Shown here piece by piece: positions 25,756 through 35,600 of a stretch of 64,000 nt of DNA (the stretch's first letter is position 1; each line of letters starts with the position of its first letter). Below the pieces are notes generated by a model that had not been told where the DNA came from, made no database searches, and saw only the letters and a program-made list of their open reading frames with translations. Source of the DNA: Hymenobacter puniceus (lineage in GTDB: Bacteria; Bacteroidota; Bacteroidia; Cytophagales; Hymenobacteraceae). The position numbers were made by a program, and so were the translations under genes. The stretch spans positions 186,001-250,000 of the forward strand of contig NZ_JACSCX010000002.1 in NCBI RefSeq assembly GCF_014333525.1, read 5' to 3'.

Positions 25756-26283
25756 CTACCAACTCTTGCGACGTACTTCCGAAGAAGGATAAGCCGCGTT
25801 ACGGTCGCCGTACGACTCGTTAGGCAAGTAGCCGGTGCTAGACGCAAAAGCCGAAGGGCTCGAAGCAGCAGGTGCCAAACTGTTCATCATGGAAGGCGTG
25901 CCAGCTGCAGCGGCAGTAGCTGCCATAGCGTTGTTGTTGGCGTTAGCCCGAGCAACGGCATTGCCCTTGGCTACACCGGCACGGTAAGCTGCAACACGGC
26001 GTGCTTCGGCCCGGCGGGCGGCAGCTACGCGGGCAGCTTCAGCACGGCGCTTGTTGTCGGCGTTGCGGCCAATGGTGTAACCGATGGCGCCACCGGCTGC
26101 ACCGCCTACTGCGCCACCTACTACGCGGTTACGCTTGTTGATAAGAGCACCGGCAGCAGCGCCACCCAAGCCACCAATCACCGCGCCTTTAGCGCTGGAA
26201 CTGATTTTGCGGTCTTGAGCAAAACCGCTGAGGATGGTGGTGAAGAACATCACAAATGCGAGAAGCAAACTGGCCTTTTTCAT
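25756..26283 (-). CDS. Exported glycine-zipper protein
   Basis: Protein of 175 residues with signal peptide MKKASLLLAFVMFFTTILSG (cleavage near residue 22, after FAQ). A YMGG-like glycine zipper follows at about 30-70: GAVIGGLGGAAAGALI and VVGGAVGGAAGGAIGYTIG, two helices able to pack in the membrane. The rest is an Ala/Arg-rich basic helix (RRAEAARVAAARRAEARRVAAY) and an Asn/Ala/Ser-rich tail. Glycine-zipper proteins associate with the outer membrane or form oligomers; the role is unknown. Single gene with its own terminator. Confidence 0.82.
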   Translation of the reverse strand: MKKASLLLAFVMFFTTILSGFAQDRKISSSAKGAVIGGLGGAAAGALINKRNRVVGGAVGGAAGGAIGYTIGRNADNKRRAEAARVAAARRAEARRVAAYRAGVAKGNAVARANANNNAMAATAAAAGTPSMMNSLAPAASSPSAFASSTGYLPNESYGDRNAAYPSSEVRRKSW

Positions 26284-26478
26284 GACAGGTAGGTTTAAAG
26301 TTCGAAGGGCTTGTGACCCGGTTTCGAGAAGAGAATTACAAGCACCATGCCAATACGAACAGAGCCTGCCCCAGGTTCAGGTTACCGGTAGACGGCACTC
26401 AACCGGCCTACTACTATTGAGAAGGGCATAAATGCGGGTTCAGCTGACAAGGAAGCAGGTTTTTGCGTAGTAACAGCC

Positions 26479-26778
26479 ATGAAAGAAAAATTACTCTTTC
26501 GAGTAGCAAAAAGTTTTTCGCTGCCCGGCCTTGGGATGTTACTTTTACCGGAAACTGCTCCGGAAGCCCTGTTTGGGCTGGCCCTGCACACACACCTGCA
26601 ACTGGGCTTGCGCTATGCTGGTGGCCACACCGCGGCGTTGGTGGCCAGCGTAGAGGAAATAGCCCGTGCCGGCTCCCTGGAAGTTCGCGCTTTGCTGCTG
26701 GCTGAGCCGGGAATAGAACCAGTTCCGGCTGGCACTGAGGTATGGTGGGATGGTACCGAATCCGCCGACGCATGGTAG
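26479..26778 (+). CDS. Small protein of unknown function
   Basis: Protein of 99 residues from ATG 26479. The sequence has the regular composition of a real protein: basic start KEKLLFRVAKSFSLPGLGMLLLPE, a hydrophobic middle LALHTHLQLGLRYAGGHTAAL, then EEIARAGSLEVRALLLAEPG and an acidic C-terminus EVWWDGTESADAW. No signal, no known motif. GC-rich third positions on this strand and no better overlapping frame support it. It converges on the esterase gene, whose stop lies 20 bases away. Confidence 0.6.
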   Translation: MKEKLLFRVAKSFSLPGLGMLLLPETAPEALFGLALHTHLQLGLRYAGGHTAALVASVEEIARAGSLEVRALLLAEPGIEPVPAGTEVWWDGTESADAW

Positions 26779-26797
26779 CGCCGAGAGTTGCCGAGAA

Positions 26798-27718
26798 CTA
26801 CGGCGTAAGCCAGCCGTTGGCGTCAAGCCAATTCTGCAGCCGTTCAATCCAGTTGTCCTTGGTGGTTTTGTTGTGAAGGCCGAAGCCATGGCCGCCTTTT
26901 GGGTAGAGGTGCATTTCCGCGGGTACATTGTGGCGCAGGCAGGCCTCGTAAAAGCGCAGGCTGTTCTGTACGCGCACCGTTTTATCGTCGGCGGCGTGCA
27001 CCAGGAAGGTGGGCGGTGTTTGAGCAGTTACCTGCTGCTCGTTGGAATACAGCCGAATCTGGTCGGGGGTAGGCGTGGGGCCAAGCAAGCTGCGCCGTGA
27101 GCCGGCGTGGGCCAGGCTATCCGCGAAACTGATAACCGGATACAGCAGCATCAGAAAGTCGGGCCGTACCGAAGTGGCATCAGTAACCGCACCTACCGGC
27201 TGGGCGAAGTGCGTGCCGGCCGTGGAAGCCAAGTGCCCACCAGCAGAAAAGCCCATCATGCCGACGCGGGCTGGGTTGATGCCGAACTCGGCGGCCCGCT
27301 GGCGTACCAGCCGGATGGCCTGTTGCGCGTCCTGCAGCGGCGCAATGGTTTTGTCGGGCTGCGACTGGTCGTTGGGCAGGCGGTATTTGAGCACGAAGGC
27401 GGTGATGCCCATTTCGGTGAGCTGCTTGGCTACATCCGAGCCTTCGTTATCCATAGACAGCCGCACGTAGCCGCCGCCGGGGCAGATGATGACGGCCGTA
27501 CCGTTGGCTTTGTCCTTGGCTGGCCGAAACACCTGCAGCGTCGGCTGCACCACATCAGAAACCCGGATGCCGCCATTGTCCAGCCTGATGGTTTTCTCTT
27601 GCAGGTCGCTGGGCGTGGAATTCGGAATGGTATTGGTGTAGATGGAAAACGGGGCGCCTTGCGCGTGCAGCATCAGCGGAAAACAACCCATAGCAACCGT
27701 AAGCCAAAACGCTTTCAT
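26798..27718 (-). CDS. Exported alpha/beta hydrolase, BD-FAE/acetyl-xylan-esterase-like
   Basis: Protein of 306 residues with signal peptide (FWLTVAMGCFPLMLHAQ). The oxyanion/HGG-like segment is TAVIICPGGGYVRLSMDNEG; the nucleophile elbow is GMMGFSAGGHLAST (GFSAGG); the acid is in FLVHAADDKTVRV and the His in YPKGGHGFGLH. This is the arrangement of BD-FAE type feruloyl or acetyl-xylan esterases (pectin/hemicellulose de-esterification), which are usually periplasmic in Bacteroidota. No polysaccharide-utilisation genes are nearby, so the substrate is open. ATG 27718 begins the signal peptide. Confidence 0.9.
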   Translation of the reverse strand: MKAFWLTVAMGCFPLMLHAQGAPFSIYTNTIPNSTPSDLQEKTIRLDNGGIRVSDVVQPTLQVFRPAKDKANGTAVIICPGGGYVRLSMDNEGSDVAKQLTEMGITAFVLKYRLPNDQSQPDKTIAPLQDAQQAIRLVRQRAAEFGINPARVGMMGFSAGGHLASTAGTHFAQPVGAVTDATSVRPDFLMLLYPVISFADSLAHAGSRRSLLGPTPTPDQIRLYSNEQQVTAQTPPTFLVHAADDKTVRVQNSLRFYEACLRHNVPAEMHLYPKGGHGFGLHNKTTKDNWIERLQNWLDANGWLTP

Positions 27719-27774
27719 GCGGCAAAAAATACGTGAAACCAGACCGATGCAGATACGCGCCGTCAACGCATAAG

Positions 27775-30700
27775 TTAGGCGCTCAGCAGAGTAGCCGTGG
27801 CTTTTTTCAGGGTGCCGGAATTGCTCCAGGCGCATAGCTTCTGCTGCACCTCTTCCGGTACTGCCTGCCGGCTGCGGCCCTGCACGTCGGCGTAGGCCTC
27901 GATTAGCTTGCGGGTGTTGCGCAGGGGAGCGGCCGGCAGCAGTGGCAACAGGCTATCCAGCAACTGGTGCACAGCATCATCTACCAGCGCACTAATGGCG
28001 CGAGCCTGGGTTAGGCCATCGGTGAGGCGCTGCATGGGCACGAACTCTGAGGCCAACAGCTGGCCCAGTACGCTTCCCAGCGCCACCGGCACCAGTCGGC
28101 CAGCCCCGATGGCGGCCAGCAGCACTTCCAGGGCTAGTGCCCGGCAGCCCGGCGCGGCGTGGGTCAGGCCCAGTGCCAGCAGCAGCGTGGCGGCCTCCGT
28201 GTACGTGGGGCCCGGCTGCAGCAGGCTGTGCAGCAGCACCCGCACGGCGTCCTGCGACGACGTGTCTTTGCCCGCGGTGCGGCAGCCGATGCGGATCAGG
28301 TGCCAGTACAGCGGATCGGGGTGGTTGGGCAGCAGCGTGAGCAGAAAGGGCAGGTCGGCGGCCGTAGCCCACAACGAATAGTGGTTGCGGGCCGCCACGC
28401 TGGCGTGCAGCGAATACAGCAGCAGGTTGGAGGGCAGTGGCTGCCTGGGCTCCGCTGTGTCCAGCACCAACTCCTGCCAGTGCTCCGTGACTTCAGGCTT
28501 GGCCTTGTTCCAGAGCTGTTTGTAGGTGTGCGAGTTCTGCTCAATCTTCCAGGTAGGCCGCCAGGGAGTGCCGAGGCCGGGATGCTGAGCGTAGGGCTGC
28601 AGGGCCGGCAGTGTGGCGTGGGGCTGACGAGTGCGGGCCGCCACGGCCCACAGCCAAGGTAGCTCGGTAGTACAGTTCGGACTACTGGCCGGTGGAATAG
28701 TGCTGCGCAGAAACGGGATGAGCTGGGCCAGACGACCGGAAAACCGGCGCTGCGGCGGCTTCGGTACGGTAGCCGGCAACGCTACCTCCGCTGCGGGAGG
28801 ACCCAGAAACGAAGTCAGCAGCTGGCACAGGTCGGAGTTTTGGAATAGGGGCAGCAGGCGGCGGGCCGCGGCTACGTCGGCGGGGGCGGCTACGGCGGTG
28901 CGGGCCAGTGCTAGACACAGGTCGGCGGAATTGGGCTCCTGGCCGGCAGCCTCATAGTCCAGCAGCTTTTGCACCAGCGCGGAGGGTGCCACCCAGTGCG
29001 GCGCGTGGGTGGGGGTGCTGAGCAGCGGCAAGGGCGCGGCAAAAGCCCACAGCGCTTCTTCCACGGCGGCCAGGCGCTGCTGCTCCACGCGCAGTAACGG
29101 GTCGGGGTGGTGGTACTGGGCGGAGCTCAAGGACACCTGCGGCACTTTCAGGTGCGGAAACCCCAGGTACCAGCTCATAAGCAGGGCCAGCAGCAGCTCC
29201 TGCTGCCCGTTGTGGTTGCCGAAGGAAAACGAAAGCAGCGCCGCCCGCGTCTCGTCCTCCGACTTGCCCTGCAGCACCCAGGGCAGCGCCTGCACCAGAT
29301 AGGGGTGCAGCTGCCGGGCATAGTCGGCTGGAAACTGGCCGCGCAGGCGCAGCAGGCCATCCAGCCAGCGCTCCACGTCGGCCGGTTGGCGCTGCTGCAC
29401 CACCTGTCCGGTCAGGAACAGCAAGTCGTGCCAGTCGCGCACCGGCGCAATAGCCGTGGCCGCTGAAATATCGGGTACGAAGCCGTTTTGCGGCACGTAG
29501 GAAACAGCCGCGCTGGAAGACGAATCATCGTCTTCCAGCGGCAGGTAGGGGGAGAGCAGGAGGCGGGCAGCTGGGGCCAGCAGGTCGGCGTAGAGGCAGA
29601 GGCCAGCTATGGTGTCGGCGGCTTCGGTGGCCGTGAGCAGGGGTTTGACGGCACTGAGCAGCGTTTTCAGCAGCTTGGCGGCGCGCTCCTGAATGGCTGC
29701 ATCGGCGTGGGCGAGGGCCGTGGAAGCCAGCGCCGCCAGGGCAGGAGCCACCGCGGCGTCGCGCTTCAGCAGCTTTTCCAGCCCAGCGAACAGGGCGCGG
29801 ATACCGGTTTTTATATCCTGGCGGGTGAGCAGACTTTCGGCGTAAAGCAGCGGCGGAGTAGGCGCGAAGTCAGGATGGGCCCAGAGGTCCTTGAGCTGGT
29901 TGAGCGCGAAGTTGACAACCAGCGGCAGCGGGTGGGCCAGCAGGTCTACCAAGTCGGTCTGGTGAGCCAGCCGCTCCGCCAGCGTTGGGTTCAGGCCCAG
30001 AAACAGGTTTTTAAACCATGTCAGGAGCGGGCGGCGGAAGTCGCGGCGCAGCGCCAGCAGACAGCGGCTGAGCAGGTCGGCGCGCTGCAGGTGGCCGGTG
30101 CGCTCCAGCTCCAGCAGCACGTCCAGCCAGGTTACAATCTGGCGCGGGTGCCGCGTTTCCCAGTGCTGCCAGGCGTATTGGCTGAGCGCGTTTAGCTGGT
30201 CTTTCGGGGTCATGGGCGGCTGCACGTGGCCCTGATGGCCGTCGGCGGCGGTGTCGTAGTCGAACAGCAGCGGCAGGTCGCGGGCCAGCAGCACAGGGTC
30301 GGCGGCCATGCGGGCCGCCGTGGCGGCGGTAGCGTTGGCCGGCACCAGCGTGAGGCGGCTTAGCTCTGTGCCCAGCTCCGAAACCAGCCCTGGCAGCGCG
30401 TGCGCAAACAGGCGGGGCTGGTGGGTTAGCAACTGCCGGCTTTCCAGCTCCCGCAGCAGCGCGTACGACGGCCGGTCCCAGCTGTTGCGGTCGGCCCGCA
30501 GGGCGTAAAAGTCGGCCAGCCAATCGGGGCGGGTGTGCTCCAATACGGCCCAGAAATGGGGCATGTCCTGCGCCTGCAGCTCCCAGATGCGGAAGCTGGC
30601 ACTCAGGGCCTCCTTGCGGGAGTAGGTGCGCAGGCCGGCCAGCAAGAGCATCAGCAGCTGCTCCGGCGTGCTGGTCCGGCCCCAGCTGCCGCCGCCCAGG

Positions 30701-30849
30701 TCGCGAAACTGCTCCAGCTCCCGCTGCAGCTGCCGGGTTTTCTTCCGGACTGCCACTACTTCATTTTTGGGCAGCTGTAGCAGAAAAGGCACCAACTGCG
30801 CCGGTTTCTGGCGGCGAATAATGTGCTCGAAAGTTTCGATGGTGGTCAT
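27775..30849 (-). CDS. DUF6493 family large helical-repeat protein
   Basis: Protein of 1024 residues; no signal peptide or membrane helix, so cytosolic. It begins MTTIETFEHIIRRQKPAQLV and continues as a long array of Leu/Ala-rich helices like HEAT or ARM repeats (RLAHQTDLVDLLAHPLPLV, LALGLTHAAPGCRALALEVL, LIEAYADVQGRSRQ). The overall length, start and pairing with a SWIM-finger gene match DUF6493. The activity of the family is unknown; helical-repeat proteins of this kind act as scaffolds. It is 57 bases after the SWIM gene and almost certainly in one operon with it. ATG 30849 is the first start after that gene's stop that gives the conserved N-terminus. Confidence 0.85.
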   Translation of the reverse strand: MTTIETFEHIIRRQKPAQLVPFLLQLPKNEVVAVRKKTRQLQRELEQFRDLGGGSWGRTSTPEQLLMLLLAGLRTYSRKEALSASFRIWELQAQDMPHFWAVLEHTRPDWLADFYALRADRNSWDRPSYALLRELESRQLLTHQPRLFAHALPGLVSELGTELSRLTLVPANATAATAARMAADPVLLARDLPLLFDYDTAADGHQGHVQPPMTPKDQLNALSQYAWQHWETRHPRQIVTWLDVLLELERTGHLQRADLLSRCLLALRRDFRRPLLTWFKNLFLGLNPTLAERLAHQTDLVDLLAHPLPLVVNFALNQLKDLWAHPDFAPTPPLLYAESLLTRQDIKTGIRALFAGLEKLLKRDAAVAPALAALASTALAHADAAIQERAAKLLKTLLSAVKPLLTATEAADTIAGLCLYADLLAPAARLLLSPYLPLEDDDSSSSAAVSYVPQNGFVPDISAATAIAPVRDWHDLLFLTGQVVQQRQPADVERWLDGLLRLRGQFPADYARQLHPYLVQALPWVLQGKSEDETRAALLSFSFGNHNGQQELLLALLMSWYLGFPHLKVPQVSLSSAQYHHPDPLLRVEQQRLAAVEEALWAFAAPLPLLSTPTHAPHWVAPSALVQKLLDYEAAGQEPNSADLCLALARTAVAAPADVAAARRLLPLFQNSDLCQLLTSFLGPPAAEVALPATVPKPPQRRFSGRLAQLIPFLRSTIPPASSPNCTTELPWLWAVAARTRQPHATLPALQPYAQHPGLGTPWRPTWKIEQNSHTYKQLWNKAKPEVTEHWQELVLDTAEPRQPLPSNLLLYSLHASVAARNHYSLWATAADLPFLLTLLPNHPDPLYWHLIRIGCRTAGKDTSSQDAVRVLLHSLLQPGPTYTEAATLLLALGLTHAAPGCRALALEVLLAAIGAGRLVPVALGSVLGQLLASEFVPMQRLTDGLTQARAISALVDDAVHQLLDSLLPLLPAAPLRNTRKLIEAYADVQGRSRQAVPEEVQQKLCAWSNSGTLKKATATLLSA

Positions 30850-30906
30850 AGCCGGAGAAAGAATAACGGAGGGTAGAAAATGGATAAAGGCTGAATTCAA
30901 TGGCCG

Positions 30907-32256
30907 CTAGCTCTGCACGAAGCGCAGCTGGGCGGCCAGTACGTGCTTGCAGGGGCCGCGCTGGCCCTGATGGCCACTGTACCAGGGGCAGGTGCAGCGG
31001 GCCGGCTCGGGGCCGCCCACCAGCACCGTGTACCACACGCCGGTACCGCGCACCCGGGCCTCTGTGCGGCCCTCGGGGCCGATGCTTACCAGCTGCACGT
31101 CGTCGGCGGCTGAGAGCAGGGCACGGGCGTTTTTCAGGCGTGGGTTTAGGCTGAGGATGCGCTGGGTTTTGAAGGGCAGGCGGCGGTAGAAATACTGGTT
31201 TTCGAGCAGGTCGAAGCCCAGCAGGCCCATGGCCGAGAGGCTGGCACAAAGGCGGTCCACGGTGTCGGGGGCGAGGCCGTGCTTCAGGGCAAACAGGGTG
31301 GGGTTGAAGGTTTCGTTGCCCCGAAACAGAGCGTTGGCCCCGGCCACCCACTCGGCGGACAGCTCCTCGGCCAGGGTTTCCAGCTGGTTGCCCTCACCCG
31401 AAAACCCGCGCCACGCATCCGCCGACAACGCCAGCACAAACTGCTGCCCGCCGCCCAACTCCAGCACGAAGGCGGCCGCCTGCCCGCTGGGCGTGGCGTA
31501 CACGCGTAGGGCCTCGCACAGCGGCAGCAGACCTTCCAGAAGCCGCAGCCGGTGCACGCCGCCCACCCGCACCGCGCCGGGGCTGGCCACGGCCGCAAAG
31601 CTGGGCCGGGGGCCGCGCAGTACCAGAAAAAAATCGGTGCGGGCGGTGCCAGCGGGCAGGCTCTGCACCAGCTGCACGGCCTGCAGGCGGGTGAGACGCA
31701 GCTTTTCCTCCATCTGGGCCAGGTAGCCCTGCACGGTGGTCAGGCCCTTGATCCAGCGTTCCGGCAGCGCCACTTTGCGCTCGGTCACGCGCCCTGCGGC
31801 CCGCTCCAGCACCACTTCCTGCTCGCCCACCGACAGCAGCACCGGCTCGGTGCGCGAAATGCGGGCCAGCGCATTTACCATGGGCTCGTTGAAATCGACG
31901 TTGGTGGTGCCGCTGCACAGAAACTCGCCGTCCAGCGCCTCGGGGCCCAAATCGAGGCGGGCGTACACACCATTGCACGAGGAAAACGCCTCAAATCGCA
32001 GCCGCCCGGCCCCGGCCGTCACAATTGGGTCGCGCAGCACGGCGCTCTGGGGCACGAAGCGGGCGGCCACCACTTTGGCCAGGGTGCTCAGGCCCCGCGC
32101 CGCCAGCCAGGAGTCGCGCAAACGGCCGCGGAAAAAGCAGGCCGTACCGGCTGCATCAGCAGCGTTTTCCGCAAAGGCCGACAACAGCAGCGCCTGGCCC
32201 TCGGGTCCCGTTTCCAGCGCCGACGGCCGGGCGTAGGCATAAGCAAAATCAGTCAT
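30907..32256 (-). CDS. SWIM zinc-finger protein
   Basis: Protein of 449 residues. The SWIM finger lies near the C-terminus (about residues 420-437): CTCPWYSGHQGQRGPCKH, a CxC...CxH zinc ligand set, followed by VLAAQL. The first 400 residues are a mixed alpha/beta region with no known enzyme motif (RPSALETGPEGQALLLSAFA, GEFLCSGTTNVDFNEPMVN, LPERWIKGLTTVQGYLAQ, FALKHGLAPDTVDRLCASL). SWIM fingers bind DNA or proteins. Paired with the DUF6493 gene downstream, an arrangement conserved in Bacteroidota; related SWIM genes elsewhere accompany MoxR ATPase and VWA genes, which are absent here. Confidence 0.88.
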   Translation of the reverse strand: MTDFAYAYARPSALETGPEGQALLLSAFAENAADAAGTACFFRGRLRDSWLAARGLSTLAKVVAARFVPQSAVLRDPIVTAGAGRLRFEAFSSCNGVYARLDLGPEALDGEFLCSGTTNVDFNEPMVNALARISRTEPVLLSVGEQEVVLERAAGRVTERKVALPERWIKGLTTVQGYLAQMEEKLRLTRLQAVQLVQSLPAGTARTDFFLVLRGPRPSFAAVASPGAVRVGGVHRLRLLEGLLPLCEALRVYATPSGQAAAFVLELGGGQQFVLALSADAWRGFSGEGNQLETLAEELSAEWVAGANALFRGNETFNPTLFALKHGLAPDTVDRLCASLSAMGLLGFDLLENQYFYRRLPFKTQRILSLNPRLKNARALLSAADDVQLVSIGPEGRTEARVRGTGVWYTVLVGGPEPARCTCPWYSGHQGQRGPCKHVLAAQLRFVQS

Positions 32257-32401
32257 AGCAATGGCAGTTGATTACGATGCCAAGTAAGCGAATGATTTTG
32301 GCAAATGCTAATTATATTAGTAGAAAATTAGTGATGTATTAGAGGCGTATGGCTAAATAATTTAGTTGGATGTTATGTGCGGTGAAGCAGGTTTTAATGC
32401 C

Positions 32402-32566
32402 TGTAGAGACGCATATTTGCGTCTTGTCGTTGCTGAGGTCGTTTATATGGATGGTTAGTAGTCATCCAATAACAAGACGCTTCTATATGTGTCGGATTTG
32501 CTAAATATGATGGGGTTGCATGGTGCCGGGTCGTTCAACGACGAGACGCGAGTACGCGTCTCTACA
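32402..32566. repeat. Dispersed inverted repeat upstream of the SWIM gene
   Basis: Outer arms TGTAGAGACGC...TTGTCGTTG (32402-32432) and the diverged complement (32536-32566) enclose AT-rich DNA with no gene. The unit is the same GTAGAGACGC/GTCTC family as at 53797-53902 and 55223-55380. The whole gap 32257-32631 holds only this repeat and a terminator. Confidence 0.75.
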
Positions 32567-32574
32567 CCGGGCAC

Positions 32575-32612
32575 GAAAAAGCCCCGGCAGCGGGGACTGT
32601 CGGGGCTTTTTC
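32575..32612 (-). terminator. Intrinsic terminator of the RND efflux operon
   Basis: Stem GAAAAAGCCCCGGCAG / CTGTCGGGGCTTTTTC (one G-T pair) with a 6-base loop, 20 bases beyond the permease stop codon, with T-tracts on both strands. Confidence 0.92.
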
Positions 32613-32631
32613 GGTTTACAGATAATCTAGA

Positions 32632-35600
32632 TTACGCCGGTTGTGGGGCGGCCGAATGGTCGCCTTCGCCGGGGCCGGCTTCTTTGGGGCCGCCGTGCTC
32701 TTCGTCGGGTTTGTAGTTGGCTTCCAGCTCGGCCAGCTTCTCCTTGCCGTAGGCGAAGCGGGTGATGAGCACGTAGAGCACCGGCACGATGAAGATGGCC
32801 AGCAGCGTGGCCGAAATCATGCCGCCGAGTACCGTCCAGCCGATGGTCTGGCGGCTCTGGGCGCCGGCACCGGAGGCGAATACCAGCGGCAGCACGCCCA
32901 GAATAAAGGCAAGGGAGGTCATGATGATGGGGCGCAGGCGCAGGCGCACGGCTTCCAGCGTGGCATCTACCAGCGGCATGCCTTTATCCACCCGCTCCTT
33001 GGCAAACTCGATAATCAGAATGGCGTTCTTGGCCGACAAACCGATCAGCGTAATCAGGCCAATCTGGGCGTAGACATTGTTGGTGAGCTTGGGCAGGAAA
33101 ATCAGGGCCAGGATGGCCCCGAACGCGCCCAGCGGCACGGCCAGCAGCACCGAAAACGGCACCGACCAGCTTTCATACAAGGCCGCCAGGAACAGGAATA
33201 CAAACGTGAGCGACAGGGCGAAGATGTACACCGTCTGCCCGCCGGCCAGCTGCTCCTCGCGGGTCAGGCCCGAAAACTCGAAGCCGTAGCCGGCCGGCAA
33301 CGACTGGGCCGCCGTTTCCTGCAGGGCCTTGATGGCGTCGCCGGAGGAGTAGCCGGGGGCGGCGTTGCCGTTGATTTCGGCCGAGCGGAACAGGTTGTAG
33401 TGCGAGATGAGCGGGGCCGACTCGTTGCGCTTGTAGCTGGTGAGCGTGCTCAGGGGCACCATGCCGCCGCTGCTGTTGCGCACGTAGTACTGGCCCAGGT
33501 TGCTGATGTCGCCGCGGTACATGCTGTCGGCCTGGGTGACTACGCGGAAGTTGCGGCCGTACACCGTGAAGTCGTTCACGTAGGCCGAGCCCAGGTAGGT
33601 GCGCAGCGCGGTACCGATGTCGGAGATGGACACGCCCAGCTTTTTGGCTTTTTCGCGGTCAATGGTCAGCTCGTAGCCGGGGGTGTTGGCGGTGAAGAAC
33701 GAGAAGGCCCCGGTGATTTCGGGCCGCTTGCGCAGCGCGCCGAGGAAGTTTTGCAGTTGCGCATCGAAGTTCTTGATGTCGCCGCCCGCCTCGCGCTCCT
33801 GAAGCACGAACGAGAAGCCGCCGGTGTTGCCCAGGCCCGGAATAGCCGGGGGCGAAATCACCACCACGTTGGCTTCCTTGAAGCGGCTCATCCGCTTCTG
33901 GATGGTGGCAATCAGGCCCTGCAATTGCAGCTCCTTGTCCTCGCGCTCTTCCCAGGGCTGCAGCTGGCAAAACACAGTGCCGCTGTTCGATTTCGAGGAG
34001 AAGTTGACGGCGTTCAGGCCGCCCAGGCCGGCGTAGTGCCGAATGCCCTTCACTTCGCTCAACTCCTTCATAATGCCCTTGAGCGTGCTCACGGTGCGCT
34101 CGGTAGAGGATGCTTCGGGCAGGTTGAAGGTGATGATGATGCGGCCTTCGTCCTCGGTGGGGATGAAGCCGCCGGGCTTCTTGGCGAACAGCAAACCGGT
34201 GCCCGCAATGATGCAGACCAGAATGACCACCACGAAGCGGCTGTGCTTGATGCCGCGCTGCACGCCCCGGCCGTATTTACCGGTCACCTTATCGAACCAG
34301 GTATTGAACTTGTAGAAGAGCTTGTCGAGGCCTTTCGAGTTTTCGTCGCGCTTGTGGGGCTTGAGCAGCAGCACGCACAGGGCCGGCGTGAGCGAGAGGG
34401 CCACGAAAGCCGAGATAATCACGGAAATGGCAATGGTGATGGCGAACTGCTGGTACAAGCGGCCCGTGATGCCCGGAATGAAGCCCACCGGCACGAACAC
34501 CGCCGCCAGAATCAGGGCAATGGCAATAACCGGGGCCGAAATTTCGCGCATGGCGGCCAGCGTGGCATCCAGGGGGCTCATGCCCCGCTCGTTCATGTTG
34601 TGCTCCACGGCCTCCACCACCACGATGGCGTCATCCACCACAATGCCAATGGCCAGCACGAAGCCGAACATGGTGAGCGTGTTGATGGTGAAGCCCAGCG
34701 GGATAAACATAATGAACGTGCCGATGATGGACACCGGAATGGCCAGCACCGGAATAAGCGTGGAGCGCCAGCTCTGCAGGAACAGGAACACCACGATAAT
34801 CACCAGCACCAGGGCTTCCACCAGCGTGTGCAGCACTTCCTCGATGGACACTTTCACTACTGAGGCGGCTTCAAATGGCACCACGTAGTCGAGGTCGGCG
34901 GGGAACTGCTTTTTGAGCTGGTCCATGGTCGCCACCACGTTTTCGTAGGTTTCGAGGGCGTTGGCGCCGGGGGCCTGGTACACGAGCAGGTAGGCCGAGC
35001 GTTTGCCGTCCACGAAGGAGTTGTTGGCGTAGTTGAACTTGCCCAGCTCCAGCCGCGCCACGTCCTTGAGGTACACCACCGAGCCGTCGTCGGGGCGGGT
35101 TTTCACGATGACGTTGCCGAATTCCTCGGTGTTGGTCAGGCGGCCTTTCACGAACACGTTGTACTCAAACGTCTGGCCCGTCTGGGCCGGGGGCGCGCCG
35201 ATGGAGCCGGCGGCAATCTGGGCGTTCTGCTCCTGAATAGCGGCCGTGACTTCCTGGGCCGTGACGCCGAGTTGGCTGAGCTTGTCCGGCTTGAGCCACA
35301 CGCGCATCGAGAAGTCGTCGGCGCGGCTCACGATGTCGCCCACGCCCTTGGTGCGCAGCAACGCGTCCTTCACGAACACGTTGGCGTAGTTGTCGAGGAA
35401 GGTGGTGTTGTGGGTGCCTTTGGGGGCGTACATGGCCACCAGCATCAGAATGCTGGGGTTCCGCTTACGCACTACCAGGCCCAGGCGCTGCACTTCCTGC
35501 GGCAGGGTGGGCTGGGCAATGCCCACGCGGTTCTGCACGTCGAGGGCGGCAATGTTGATGTCGGTGCCGACTTCGAAGTTCACCGTCATGCTCATCTGCC

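Noticed and set aside
32641..34863. Open frame of 740 codons on the plus strand opposite the RND pump
   Set aside because: Its His/Gln/Gly/Val-rich translation is the usual mirror of a GC-rich gene; the minus strand encodes a complete AcrB-type pump.
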